Below are positions 1 through 8,536 of a stretch of 64,000 bases of DNA, one piece after another. The first letter of the stretch is position 1, and each line of letters opens with the position of its first letter. A program made the position numbers and the translations under genes. The notes beneath the pieces were generated by a model. It made no database searches. It was not told where the DNA came from and saw only the letters and a program-made list of their open reading frames with translations. The DNA lies in assembly GCF_000813845.1 (NCBI RefSeq), contig NZ_JWTB01000029.1:1-64000 (forward strand), given 5' to 3'. The DNA comes from Pseudarthrobacter phenanthrenivorans. Lineage in GTDB: Bacteria; Actinomycetota; Actinomycetes; Actinomycetales; Micrococcaceae.

Positions 1-48
1 CAGGGCCTGGAAAGCCGGCCTCCCGCCGTCGTACCTCCGAGGGCGCCG

Positions 49-891
49 CTAAAGGCAGACGGGCTGGAAGGCGGGGTCCGCGGGACCCGAGGCCTGGCCC
101 AGGGCGTTCGCCACGAATTGGTGCACCACCGGGTCATTCGGCGTCTGGTCGTGTTCGAAGACGTCCGCAGGGCACTTGTCCTGGATGGTGATGTTGGTGA
201 CCTGCCGTGCGGATCCGTTCAGGAACTGGCTGTTGTACGGGATGACCACCTCGTCATGGATGGTGGAGATGACGGTGTAGGAGGGTCCTGCGACGGTGTC
301 GCCGATCGAATTCAGTTCCTGCATGAACGGCGAGCCGGCCTGCTGGTCGGCGCAGGCGGCACAGCCGGCGGCGGTGTAGTCGGGCGTGGGCACCAGGTCC
401 GGCGGCGGGAGGATTACACCTTCGGTGCCATGGTTGGACGGGGCGATGCCGACGAGCTGATGGACGTACTTGGCGCCGCCCAGGAAGCCCATGTAGTACC
501 GGGGCATCATGCCGCCCTGGCTGTGGCCCACCAGGTCCACCTGCTTGGCGCCGGTGGCGGAGCGGACGGCGTCAATGAACGGGGCGAGTTCCTTGGCGGA
601 ATCCTTGACCGGCGCCGTTGCGTAGACGCCGTTGGTCTGGCCGTAGTTGAGGGCGTAGACGCAGTACCCGGCGCTCTTGAGGTAGGGCGAGAGGGTGGAC
701 CAGTTCTTCTCCATACTCTCGAATGTGCCCGGCACCAGGACCACGGGGTAGGGATGTTCTGCCGACGGTTTGCAGGACCAGTCGTTGGCCCCCGGCGGGG
801 CGATATCTACGGCCTGGGCGGGAGCCGAGACCAGGGATGAGGCAAGGACGGCGGCTGCCGCAACGGACAGGGCCCGGGAAAGGAAGGACAT
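49..891 (-). CDS. Secreted class-2 lipase/esterase (alpha/beta hydrolase)
   Basis: Predicted extracellular triacylglycerol lipase or esterase. The 280-residue protein opens with an Ala-rich signal peptide ending near AQA (about residue 27). It carries an oxyanion-type VLVPGTF segment (51-57) and the nucleophile elbow GHSQGG (122-127, Ser124), and ends with an HD-rich region (EHDQ near 250) that probably supplies the catalytic His. Four or more Cys suggest disulfides, as expected for a secreted enzyme. Length and motif order match lipase class 2 of actinobacteria. It stands alone, separated from the operon to its right by about 295 bp that holds two copies of a dyad symmetry. Substrate chain length cannot be read from sequence. 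Confidence 0.88.
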   Translation of the reverse strand: MSFLSRALSVAAAAVLASSLVSAPAQAVDIAPPGANDWSCKPSAEHPYPVVLVPGTFESMEKNWSTLSPYLKSAGYCVYALNYGQTNGVYATAPVKDSAKELAPFIDAVRSATGAKQVDLVGHSQGGMMPRYYMGFLGGAKYVHQLVGIAPSNHGTEGVILPPPDLVPTPDYTAAGCAACADQQAGSPFMQELNSIGDTVAGPSYTVISTIHDEVVIPYNSQFLNGSARQVTNITIQDKCPADVFEHDQTPNDPVVHQFVANALGQASGPADPAFQPVCL

Positions 892-1006
892 GGAAACCTC
901 TTTGTTCGTCTGTCAGCGGGGCGGCCGGCCCTGATGGTTTTGGGGGATCCATCGGGGCGGCCCGGGGTTTCCATGCTTGCAGCGCCGCCGCTTCCCCGCA
1001 GCAGAA

Positions 1007-1158
1007 CTGCACAGACGTGCGGCCAAAAACCAGGTTCAGCAGGACCGCTTTCGCCGAGAGATGTGATCCGCAACACACCTGTTGTTACTGGTGAGTAGCC
1101 TTTTTGGGCCTCTCCACCGCGTGGACGCACGCCCATCCGGTTCTGCACAAACGTGCAG
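1007..1158. promoter_or_regulatory. Two copies of a 16-bp dyad upstream of the lipase
   Basis: CTGCACAGACGTGCGG (1007-1022) and CTGCACAAACGTGCAG (1143-1158) share the layout CTGCAC-N4-GTGC(A/G)G. The second copy is a perfect inverted repeat. They lie in the 295-bp gap between the lipase start and the SDR stop, 116 and 252 bp from the lipase ATG. They look like operators for one dimeric regulator; which regulator is unknown. I saw no gene in this gap. Confidence 0.45.
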
Positions 1159-1186
1159 TTCTCCGGCGCCCGGGCGCTGAAGGGAC

Positions 1187-1861
1187 TCAGAGGGAGGCGC
1201 CGCCGCAGATGACGTAGTTCTGCCCGGTGATCGACTTGCCGTGCGGGCCCAGCAGGAACGCGGCCAGGGCTGCCACGTCTTCCGGGTCCACCAGGGCGCC
1301 GAGGGCCGGCAGTTTCACGGGGGTAGCGGCGCGGCCGGGATCGTTCAGCATCGGGGTGTCGGTGGGCCCGGGCGAGAGCACGTTCACGGTGATGCCCCGG
1401 GGCGCGAGCTCCTGCGCCCATGTGCGGCCGAGGCCCATGAGCGCGGCCTTGGTGGCGGCGTAGTGGCTTTTTCCCGGCATCCCCGTGGAGGTGCGGCTGC
1501 CCAGCAGGACGATCCGGCCGCCGTCGGGCATGGTGGGCACCAGCGCGTTGGCCAGCACGGACGCCGCCGCCACGTGGACCGTGAACATGCCCGCCAGCGC
1601 CTCCGGGTCCAGGGAGCCCAGGTGCGCGGTCCGCTGGAACCCGGCGGCGTGCACCAGGGCATCGGCGGGCTCCAGCGAAGAGACCAGCGCAGCCAGGGAC
1701 TCCGGCGAGGCGAGGTCAGCCTTCAGCCACTCGAACTTTCCATCCAAAGCGGACTCGGTCCGGCTCAGCCCGGTGACCTTCCACCCGTCGGCCAGCAGTC
1801 GCTGAGCGATGGCCCTGCCGATCCCCGAGCTGGTGCCGGTGACCACCGCGTGCTGTGTCAT
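1187..1861 (-). CDS. Short-chain dehydrogenase/reductase (SDR)
   Basis: NAD(P)-dependent oxidoreductase of the classical SDR family, 224 residues. The N-terminus has the Rossmann motif TGTSSGIG (about 8-15). The active site YAATK lies mid-protein, followed by the usual PGPTDTPM cofactor loop. The start chosen is the ATG whose first bases overlap the upstream gene's TGA (ATGA), which shows translational coupling. It is the last gene of the Dpp-type operon, so its substrate is probably a sugar-derived alcohol or keto intermediate. Exact substrate not deducible. Confidence 0.85.
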   Translation of the reverse strand: MTQHAVVTGTSSGIGRAIAQRLLADGWKVTGLSRTESALDGKFEWLKADLASPESLAALVSSLEPADALVHAAGFQRTAHLGSLDPEALAGMFTVHVAAASVLANALVPTMPDGGRIVLLGSRTSTGMPGKSHYAATKAALMGLGRTWAQELAPRGITVNVLSPGPTDTPMLNDPGRAATPVKLPALGALVDPEDVAALAAFLLGPHGKSITGQNYVICGGASL

Positions 1862-3096
1862 GCGTCCCCGCCGGGAGTGGTGCTGCCCTCGTACGCCCAC
1901 TGCGGGTCCACCCGGACGTACTTGATGGCCTGCCGGAAATACGTGTACGCGATGTTCAGCGCACCGTCCGGGCCCTGGTGGATGGACGGGTAGGAGTATT
2001 CGCGGTTCAGCCCGTCGCGGGAGTTGTTGGACAGGCAGTACCCGTCCCCCACGTCCAGGTTCCGGCGGATGGGCCACGTCCGGCCCGAGTCCTCGGAGAT
2101 GGCCAGCGTCATCGGCGAGCGCGGCGTGCCCCAGAAGGCCCGCTTCACGCCGTCATCGTGGGCAGCAGCAACGGGTTCGGTGACCTGCCCCTGTTCCTCG
2201 GCCAGGCCGTCGTCGTCAATCTCGTCGTACAGCGAGAGGCGGCGTTCGGTGCCCTCCGACGCCCGGCTGTGGTTGTAGACCAGGGCCAGGCGGCCGTCCG
2301 TCAAAGCAACAAACTGGATGGACGAGTTGTTGTTGGGCAGTTCGGTGGGGACGGGTTCGCTCCAGGTGGAGCCGTCGTCGGTGGAGCGGGATGCGTAGAT
2401 GGAGTCGGCCCAGCGGCTGCGGAACAGGGCCAGCAGCGAGCCGTCCGCCACGCGCTGGATGTTCATGTGGACGCAGCCCAGGCTGCCGGGCAGGACGTGC
2501 TGCGTCCAGGTGGCGCCGGCGTCGTCGGAGATCATCACGGCGCTGTCGTCGCTGTTGCCCACCCATTTCTCCCCCGGCGTGGTGATGCAGCGGAATATCG
2601 GGATGATGAGCCGGCCGGAGGGCAGCACCACGGGCAGTTGGCGGACGAACACGCCGCCGGTTTCGTTGGCGGGGAAGAGGGTTTCGACGTCGCCCCAGGT
2701 GCGGCCGCTGTCCAGGGAAATACGACGGCGGACCTCGGCCGTGTCCTGGTTGCCCGCCTTCTGCGCGGTGTACAGCAGCCAGAGCGCCTTGTCCGGGGCC
2801 ACGAACAGGATGGGGTTCTGCTCAGAGCGGGTGGAATCGTCGGAGAGCTGCGCGGGCTCGGACCACTGGGAACTGCCGGGCTCGAGGGTGGAGGACCAGA
2901 TGGAGATGTCCGGCACGCCTTCCTGGGTGCCGCCGAACCAGACGCAGCCCAGCCGGCCGTCCGGGAGGGTGAGCAGGTTGGCGGCGTGGCTCTGCACGGT
3001 GGGGGCCGGCAGGTAGGCGAAGTCGGCGCCGTCGGCCCGCTTCACCCGGCCGTCCGGGGTGATGGTGCTGTACTCGTCAGTGGCGATGTTGGGCAT
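1858..3096 (-). CDS. Sialidase-like BNR/Asp-box beta-propeller protein
   Basis: A 412-residue protein with four Asp-box repeats (S/TxDxGxTW): SLDSGRTW (127-134), SDDAGATW (190-197), STDDGSTW (238-245) and SEDSGRTW (about 334). This pattern defines the six-bladed sialidase/neuraminidase-fold propeller. There is no signal peptide, so unlike secreted sialidases it should act in the cytosol on something imported. It sits between an HpcH/HpaI aldolase (5-bp gap) and an SDR (ATGA overlap), downstream of a Dpp-type importer. True sialidase activity is unproven: many family members with this context have other glycoside-related or unknown roles, and I did not verify the arginine triad. Confidence 0.75.
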   Translation of the reverse strand: MPNIATDEYSTITPDGRVKRADGADFAYLPAPTVQSHAANLLTLPDGRLGCVWFGGTQEGVPDISIWSSTLEPGSSQWSEPAQLSDDSTRSEQNPILFVAPDKALWLLYTAQKAGNQDTAEVRRRISLDSGRTWGDVETLFPANETGGVFVRQLPVVLPSGRLIIPIFRCITTPGEKWVGNSDDSAVMISDDAGATWTQHVLPGSLGCVHMNIQRVADGSLLALFRSRWADSIYASRSTDDGSTWSEPVPTELPNNNSSIQFVALTDGRLALVYNHSRASEGTERRLSLYDEIDDDGLAEEQGQVTEPVAAAHDDGVKRAFWGTPRSPMTLAISEDSGRTWPIRRNLDVGDGYCLSNNSRDGLNREYSYPSIHQGPDGALNIAYTYFRQAIKYVRVDPQWAYEGSTTPGGDA

Positions 3097-3101
3097 GAGG
3101 A

Positions 3102-3878
3102 TCAGTCCTTGGAGGTAGCGGCGTCGAGGTGGGACTTGGCGATCTGTTCCAGGTGCGTCAGGTCCGAGGCGATGGTGGTGAAGGTGTAGCCCTGCCGCAG
3201 CCGCTGGTTGGCCACCGTGCCGGCGGGGGTGTGGATGCCGGCGGCGATACCGGCGGATGCGGCGGCCCCGGCAATGGTTTCCAGCGCAGCATTGAATTCG
3301 GCGTCGACGGCGGGATCCCCGGGGAACGCGCCGCCCACCGCGATGGCGAGGTCGGACGGTCCCACATAGATGCCGTCCAGGCCTGGGGTGGCGCAGATTT
3401 CCTTGACGTTGGCCAGGCCCTCAGGCGTCTCGATCATGGCGAACACCAGCGTGGCGGCGTTGGCGTCGGCAGGCTTCGGGCCGATCCGCAGGGCCGAGCG
3501 CATGGGTCCGTAGGAGCGTCCGCCCAGCGGCGGGTACTTGGCGGCGGCCACGGCCGCGGCGGCGTCCTGCGCATTGTTGATGAGCGGGACGATGACGCCC
3601 ACGGCGCCGGCATCCAGTGCCTTGCCGATCGCGGTGAAGTCATTGGCCTCCACGCGGACCATGCCGGCGGCGGTGTGCCCGGCGTCGATGGCCATCAGCC
3701 CGTTGAGCACGCCCGAGTAGCCGAGCAGGCCGTGCTGCGCGTCCAGGGCCACGTAGTCGTAGCCCAGCCGGCTGATGCGTTCGGTGGCCACGGGCGCGTC
3801 CAGTACCGCCCAGTAGCCCACCGCCTGCTCACGGGCGCGGATCTTGCGGGCGAATTCGAGGGCCAGTTCGGAAGTCAT
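3102..3878 (-). CDS. HpcH/HpaI-family class II aldolase
   Basis: Metal-dependent pyruvate-type aldolase of the HpcH/HpaI family (258 residues), which cleaves 2-keto-3-deoxy acids to pyruvate plus an aldehyde. Seen: the early DAQHGLL segment, the AMIETPEG motif with its metal-binding Glu, and the YVGPSDLA motif with its Asp. These are characteristic of this family. The start ATG has GAAGGA upstream. Its place in a sugar-type operon suggests it cleaves a 2-keto-3-deoxy-sugar acid rather than an aromatic catabolite, but that is inference. Confidence 0.85.
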   Translation of the reverse strand: MTSELALEFARKIRAREQAVGYWAVLDAPVATERISRLGYDYVALDAQHGLLGYSGVLNGLMAIDAGHTAAGMVRVEANDFTAIGKALDAGAVGVIVPLINNAQDAAAAVAAAKYPPLGGRSYGPMRSALRIGPKPADANAATLVFAMIETPEGLANVKEICATPGLDGIYVGPSDLAIAVGGAFPGDPAVDAEFNAALETIAGAAASAGIAAGIHTPAGTVANQRLRQGYTFTTIASDLTHLEQIAKSHLDAATSKD

Positions 3879-3919
3879 CAGGGTCCTTCAGTGTCGTAAG
3901 CGGTTCGGTCGGTACAGGG

Positions 3920-4909
3920 TCAGCGGTTGTAGGCGGGCATCGGGCCGCGCAGCGCGGTGCCCACGGCGTCGCAGGCGTCCACGACGTCGGCCGGCAGCGG
4001 ACCATTCGCCACGGCGGCGATGTTGGCGCGCAGCTGTTCCACCTTGGATCCGCCCAGCAGCATGGAGCCGACGCCGGAGCGGTAGGCGAGCCAGCGCAGG
4101 GACAGCTCCGCGAGAGTCACCCCAGCGTCGGCAGCGATCCGGGACAGCTCGCCGATGGCGTCGAACAGCTGCCTGTCCCAGTACCGCTGGGTGTACATTG
4201 CGGCGAGCTTGGAGTCGCCGTAGCGGCCTTCCGTGGGCTTGGCGTCGAAGCTGTGCTTGCCGGTGAGCAGGCCGCCGCCCAGCGGGTTGTAGACCATGGT
4301 GTGCACGTTGTGGGTGGCGGCGAACTCGAGGTATTCCTCCTCCAGCCGGCGGGCCACCAGGTTGTAGAGCTGCTGCGCGACGACGGGCCGCGGCGCCCCC
4401 ACTTCCCGCGCGGTGTGGATGACGTCGGCGATCTGCCAGGCGGCGAAGTTGGACACGCCCAGCGCCCCGATCTTCCCTTCTTCAACCAGCGAGGCCACGG
4501 TGGACAGCGTCTCCGTCAGCGGGGTGGCGCGGTCCGGCTGGTGCAGGTAGAACAGGTCGATGCTGTCCACGCCGAGCCGCCGCAGGCTGCCCTCGACGCT
4601 GGCGCGCAGGCCGGCGGCGGAGAGCGGCGCATTGGAGCCGTGGTCCGCGTGCGGCATGCCGGCCTTGGATGCCAGGATGACGCCGTCGCGCTTTCCCTTC
4701 AACAGCCGGGAGAGCATCTCCTCGGTGACTCCCCCGACGTAGGCGTTGGCGGTGTCGATGGTGGTGATGCCGGCGGCGAGCGCCTCCTCCACCATCCGGC
4801 CCGCGGTGGCCTCGTCCGCGGTGTCGCCGAAGGTCATGGTTCCCAGGACCAGCCGGGAGATGGGGAGTTTCAGGCCGTCCACCTGGGTGCCTTGGGTCTG
4901 GGTGCTCAT
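3920..4909 (-). CDS. Aldo/keto reductase
   Basis: NADPH-dependent AKR of 329 residues. Seen: N-terminal LVLGTMTFGD, catalytic Asp and Tyr in DTANAYVGG, a catalytic Lys in LASKAG, the conserved YLHQPD and GVSNFAAWQ strands, and a C-terminal GGSKVEQL cofactor loop. It probably interconverts a sugar aldehyde or ketone within this operon. Position between the transporter ATPase and the aldolase supports a carbohydrate catabolic role. Confidence 0.87.
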   Translation of the reverse strand: MSTQTQGTQVDGLKLPISRLVLGTMTFGDTADEATAGRMVEEALAAGITTIDTANAYVGGVTEEMLSRLLKGKRDGVILASKAGMPHADHGSNAPLSAAGLRASVEGSLRRLGVDSIDLFYLHQPDRATPLTETLSTVASLVEEGKIGALGVSNFAAWQIADVIHTAREVGAPRPVVAQQLYNLVARRLEEEYLEFAATHNVHTMVYNPLGGGLLTGKHSFDAKPTEGRYGDSKLAAMYTQRYWDRQLFDAIGELSRIAADAGVTLAELSLRWLAYRSGVGSMLLGGSKVEQLRANIAAVANGPLPADVVDACDAVGTALRGPMPAYNR

Positions 4910-4952
4910 GCGTTGATTCCTCGTGGTTGCGTTCGTCAGTGCTTCGAAAGTG

Positions 4953-5780
4953 TCAGGAGTTGGCGAGTGCCAGGGAGCGGACCACGTGCCGGGGCTTGAG
5001 GCCGGTCATGGTGGTGGGGTCCAGGGCGGCGCGGCGGAGTTTGCGGGTGTAGTCCTCCTTGGGTGAGGTCAGGACGGACTCGGTGGTGCCGAGTTCCACC
5101 AGCTTGCCGCGCTGCATCACCATGACGGTATCGCTGATCTCCTGCACCACGCCAAGGTTGTGCGAGATGAACACGTAGGTGATGCCGGTTTCGTCCTGGA
5201 TGGACTTGAGCAGCCGAAGCACCTGGGCCTGTACGGAGACGTCCAGGGCGCTGGTCGCCTCGTCGCAGACCAGGAGTTCCGGCTTGGACGCGAGGGCCCG
5301 GGCGATGCCGATGCGCTGGCGTTGTCCGCCGGAGAACTCGGAGGGCCGCTTCTCCAGGGAGCGGACCGGCAGGCCCACCTGGTCGATCAGCGTGGCGGCC
5401 GCCTTGTGCCGTTCGGCCTTGGAGCGGATGCCCTGCAGCTTCAGCGGCTCGGCCACGATCTCCTGGGCAGTCATGTGCGGGTCGAGGGAGCCGTATGGGT
5501 CCTGGAACACCATCTGGAACTTGGACCGCAGCGGCCGCAGTTTGGCTTCGCTCATGGCGGCGATGTCCGTGCCGTCCAGGGTGATGCTGCCGCTCGTGGG
5601 GGTGATGAGCCGCATGAGCGCTTTGGCCACCGTGGACTTGCCGCAGCCCGATTCACCCACGACGGCGATCGTCTTGCCTTTGTCCACGGAGAAGGAGACG
5701 TCGTCCACGGCACGGAAGGTGCCGCCGGGGACGTGGTAGTCCACCACCAGGTTGTCGACGGCGAGGAACGGCTTCGTCAT
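4953..5780 (-). CDS. Oligopeptide/dipeptide-type ABC transporter ATPase (DppF-like)
   Basis: Second ATPase of a Dpp/Opp-type importer, 275 residues. Walker A GESGCGKST (42-50), signature SGGQRQR, Walker B LLVCDEATSALD and the switch His in FISHNLG are all intact. The ATG at 5780 overlaps the upstream ATPase's TGA (ATGA). A longer upstream reading frame exists but would extend into the neighbouring gene and has no family support. The full transporter set is encoded in one operon; importers of this family often carry sugars or oligosaccharides as well as peptides. Confidence 0.9.
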   Translation of the reverse strand: MTKPFLAVDNLVVDYHVPGGTFRAVDDVSFSVDKGKTIAVVGESGCGKSTVAKALMRLITPTSGSITLDGTDIAAMSEAKLRPLRSKFQMVFQDPYGSLDPHMTAQEIVAEPLKLQGIRSKAERHKAAATLIDQVGLPVRSLEKRPSEFSGGQRQRIGIARALASKPELLVCDEATSALDVSVQAQVLRLLKSIQDETGITYVFISHNLGVVQEISDTVMVMQRGKLVELGTTESVLTSPKEDYTRKLRRAALDPTTMTGLKPRHVVRSLALANS

Positions 5781-6670
5781 GGCTTTGCTCCGGTCTGGGT
5801 GAGGGCTGGGTCGGTGGTGGCAGCGTGGGTTCCGCGGGCGGGCGTTTCGTCCCACGGCCCGAGCACCGGCACGGCGGCCAGCAGGGCGCGGGTGTACTCG
5901 GTGGCGGGGTGGTCCACGATCTGCTGGACTTCGCCGGATTCCACGAAGGAGCCGTCCTTCATCACATGGATCCGGTCCGAGATGAGCCGGGCCACGCCGA
6001 GGTCGTGCGTGATCATCAGGATGCCGATGCCGCGCTGTTCCTGCAGCTCCAGCAACAGGTCCAGGATGCCGCCCTGCACGGTGACGTCCAGGGCCGACGT
6101 CGGCTCGTCCGCCACCAGCAGCTGCGGCTCGGACGCCAGCGCGATGGCGATCAGCACGCGCTGCAGCATGCCGCCGGAGAGCTGGTGCGGGTACTTTTTC
6201 AGCTGCTTCTCCGGCGTCGGAATGTGCACCTGTTCCAGCAGGCGCACGGCCCGGGCCTGCAGCGCGGCCTTGTCCCGGGCGGATGCGGCGCCGGCGATCC
6301 GGATGGCCTCGAACAGCTGGCTGCCGATCGAGTGCACCGGGCTCAGGGCGGTCATGGGGTCCTGCGGGATCAGGGCCAGGGTCTTGCCGCGCACCTTGTT
6401 GATGGCCTTGGGGTCGGCGGAAATGTCGACGCCGTCAATCACCACGGTGCCGGACAGGACGGCCAGGTCCTCGGGCAGCAGGCGCAGGATGCCCATCGCC
6501 GTCGTCGACTTTCCGGAACCGGACTCGCCGATGATGGTGACCGTCTCGCCCCGGTGGATGCTGAAGCTGACGGAGTTAACTGCCCGGATGATGCCGGCGT
6601 CGGTGATCAGCTCCACCTGGAAGTCACGGACTTCCAGCAGCGGCTGCTCGGTGAAGGTTGAAGCGTTCAT
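5777..6670 (-). CDS. Oligopeptide/dipeptide-type ABC transporter ATPase (DppD-like)
   Basis: First ATPase of the importer, 297 residues. Walker A GESGSGKST (48-56), signature LSGGMLQR, Walker B LLVADEPTSALD. The start MNAST at 6670 leaves a 1-bp gap to the permease stop; an alternative ATG nine bases upstream would overlap that stop. Two ATPases plus two permeases plus one lipoprotein is the standard Dpp layout. Confidence 0.9.
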   Translation of the reverse strand: MNASTFTEQPLLEVRDFQVELITDAGIIRAVNSVSFSIHRGETVTIIGESGSGKSTTAMGILRLLPEDLAVLSGTVVIDGVDISADPKAINKVRGKTLALIPQDPMTALSPVHSIGSQLFEAIRIAGAASARDKAALQARAVRLLEQVHIPTPEKQLKKYPHQLSGGMLQRVLIAIALASEPQLLVADEPTSALDVTVQGGILDLLLELQEQRGIGILMITHDLGVARLISDRIHVMKDGSFVESGEVQQIVDHPATEYTRALLAAVPVLGPWDETPARGTHAATTDPALTQTGAKP

Positions 6671-6671
6671 G

Positions 6672-7601
6672 TCAGGCACCCTTCTTCTTGCGGCGGGGAC
6701 GGTCGCGGAGGCCGTCGCCCAGCAGGTTGACGCCCACCACCATGAGCACGATCACCAGGCCGGGCAGGGTGACCATCCACCAGGAAGTGGTGATGTAGGC
6801 CTGGCCGTCGGAGATGATCCGGCCCCAGGTGGCGAAGGGCCGCTGCGGGCCGGCACCCAGGAAGGAAAGCGCCGATTCAAGCAGCACGGCCTGGGCCAGC
6901 AGGAGCAGCACCACCAGGGTTGCCTGCTTGATGACGTTGGGGATGATGTGCTGGACCAGGATCTGGATGCGGTGCAGGCCCAGGATCCGGGCGGCGGAGA
7001 CGTACGGCTTTTCACGTTCCACCAGCACCATGGAGCGGGTCAGGCGGGCCACTTCGGGCCACTGCGCGATGGCGATGACGAACGTGATCACCGGGATGGA
7101 GGGGCCGAAGAGGGCCACCACCAGCAGCAGCATCATCAGCAGCGGCAGGGACATCTGCGCTTCGAGGAGCCGGGAGACGATGGTGTCCACCCAGCCGCCG
7201 AAGTAGCCGGCGGCGGACCCGAGGATCACGCCGATGGCGCCGGAGACCAGGACGGCCAGCAGGCCGATGGTCAGCGAGACCTGGCCGCCGTGCAGCACGC
7301 GGGATAGCAGGTCGCGGCCCAGCTGGTCGGTGCCGAACAGGTGCCCGTCCGTCAGCGGCGGCAGGCGCCGGGCGGCGAGGTCCTGGAAGTTGGCGTCCGG
7401 CAGCGGGAGCACGTTGGCCAGGATGATCGGGATGATCACCAGCAGGGTGCAGACGGTGCCGACGATGAGCTTCCACTGGGCGGCTTTGCGGCGGCGGGTG
7501 GCGCCAGCCCGGGCCAGGTCCGCCTCGGTGACGGCGCTGGGGCTTGGCTGCCGGGCGGGGGTCCCGGGAGACGTGGCGGGGGTTGCGGTGTCGAGGCTCA
7601 T
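6672..7601 (-). CDS. ABC transporter permease (DppC-like)
   Basis: Inner-membrane permease of 309 residues, with a Pro/Thr-rich cytoplasmic N-terminus and about six membrane spans. The segment DANFQDLAARRLPPL and the FGTDQLGRDLLSR motif are typical of DppC/OppC. The ATPase-contact EAA-like loop (SAARILGLHRIQILVQHIIPNV) is present. Its ATG overlaps the DppB-like stop (ATGA). Confidence 0.9.
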   Translation of the reverse strand: MSLDTATPATSPGTPARQPSPSAVTEADLARAGATRRRKAAQWKLIVGTVCTLLVIIPIILANVLPLPDANFQDLAARRLPPLTDGHLFGTDQLGRDLLSRVLHGGQVSLTIGLLAVLVSGAIGVILGSAAGYFGGWVDTIVSRLLEAQMSLPLLMMLLLVVALFGPSIPVITFVIAIAQWPEVARLTRSMVLVEREKPYVSAARILGLHRIQILVQHIIPNVIKQATLVVLLLLAQAVLLESALSFLGAGPQRPFATWGRIISDGQAYITTSWWMVTLPGLVIVLMVVGVNLLGDGLRDRPRRKKKGA

Positions 7602-8533
7602 GCTGTGGCCGCCTTTCCAAGACGAACGCGGGGATCAAGGAGCGGGTAGGCGAGGTCGATCAGGAGCTGGACGGCCACGGCCAGCAGGGCCGTGATGAGG
7701 ACCGTCGCCTGGATCAGGGGGTAGTCGCGGGTTTCGAGGGCCCGGACGATGAGGGAGCCTACGCCGGGCCAGGCGAACACCACTTCCACCACCACCACGC
7801 CGTTCAGCATGGCGGCGAACCGGGTGCCCAGCGCGGTGAAGACCGGGATGGCGGAGTTGCCCATGGCGTAGCGCCAGGTGAGCACGGAGTTCTTCACGCC
7901 GCGCGACCGGGCCACCGTGAGGTACGGTGCGGCAAAGTTCGCGGTCATTTCGCGGCGGACCATGCGGGAGATCAGGGCGATCTGCAGGATGGCGATGGTG
8001 ACCGTGGGCAAAACCAGCCCGCCCCACGTGGCGAAGCCGGACGCCGGGAAGATCGGAATCAGCACGGCGAAGACGGTGAGGAGCATGATGCCGGTCCAGA
8101 AGTCGGGCATGGACTGCCCGGCGATGGTGAGGACGTTGACGCCGAACTCGCGGCCGGTGTCAGGGCGGCGGGCCATCCACACGCCGAGCGGGATGGCGAC
8201 GACGGCGGTCAGCAGGATTGCCGACGTCGCCAGGGTCAGGGTGTAGGGCAGCCGTTCGAAGACCACCTGCATGGCCGGGGCCTGGAAGGAGTAGGACTGG
8301 CCCAGGTTGCCGGTGAACAGCTGCTGGAGGAAGATCCAGTACTGCTCCAGCACCGGCTTGTCCAGGCCGAACTGTTCGCGCACCTTGGCGAGCTGTTCGG
8401 TGGTGGCCAGGGGCCCGGCGTAGGAGACGGCGGGGTCGCCGGGCGCCAGGCGGATCAGGACAAAGACGGTGGACACCGTGAGGAACACGGTCAGCAGTCC
8501 CTGTCCCAGGCGTTTGAGGACGTAGTTCGTCAT
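7598..8533 (-). CDS. ABC transporter permease (DppB-like)
   Basis: Inner-membrane permease of 311 residues. The family hallmark RLAPGDPAV occurs near residue 28, and the coupling loop ARSRGVKNSVLTWRYA lies in the second half. It begins 3 bp after the substrate-binding protein stop and is translationally coupled to the DppC-like gene. Confidence 0.9.
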   Translation of the reverse strand: MTNYVLKRLGQGLLTVFLTVSTVFVLIRLAPGDPAVSYAGPLATTEQLAKVREQFGLDKPVLEQYWIFLQQLFTGNLGQSYSFQAPAMQVVFERLPYTLTLATSAILLTAVVAIPLGVWMARRPDTGREFGVNVLTIAGQSMPDFWTGIMLLTVFAVLIPIFPASGFATWGGLVLPTVTIAILQIALISRMVRREMTANFAAPYLTVARSRGVKNSVLTWRYAMGNSAIPVFTALGTRFAAMLNGVVVVEVVFAWPGVGSLIVRALETRDYPLIQATVLITALLAVAVQLLIDLAYPLLDPRVRLGKAATA

Positions 8534-8536
8534 GGC

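Noticed and set aside
118..840. Long open frame opposite the lipase gene
   Set aside because: It is the antisense of a clear lipase with signal peptide and GHSQGG; the opposite frame has no domain and arises from high-GC third-position bias. The same applies to many long frames opposite real genes in the window.
1861..2077. N-terminal extension of the SDR by 72 residues
   Set aside because: It overlaps the sialidase-like gene in another frame and has the composition of a shadow; the ATGA start with the Rossmann motif at the right distance is clearly better.
5160..7307. A 715-codon plus-strand frame across three ABC transporter genes
   Set aside because: Low-complexity antisense product (His/Gly/Arg/Asp-rich) spanning three real genes on the other strand.
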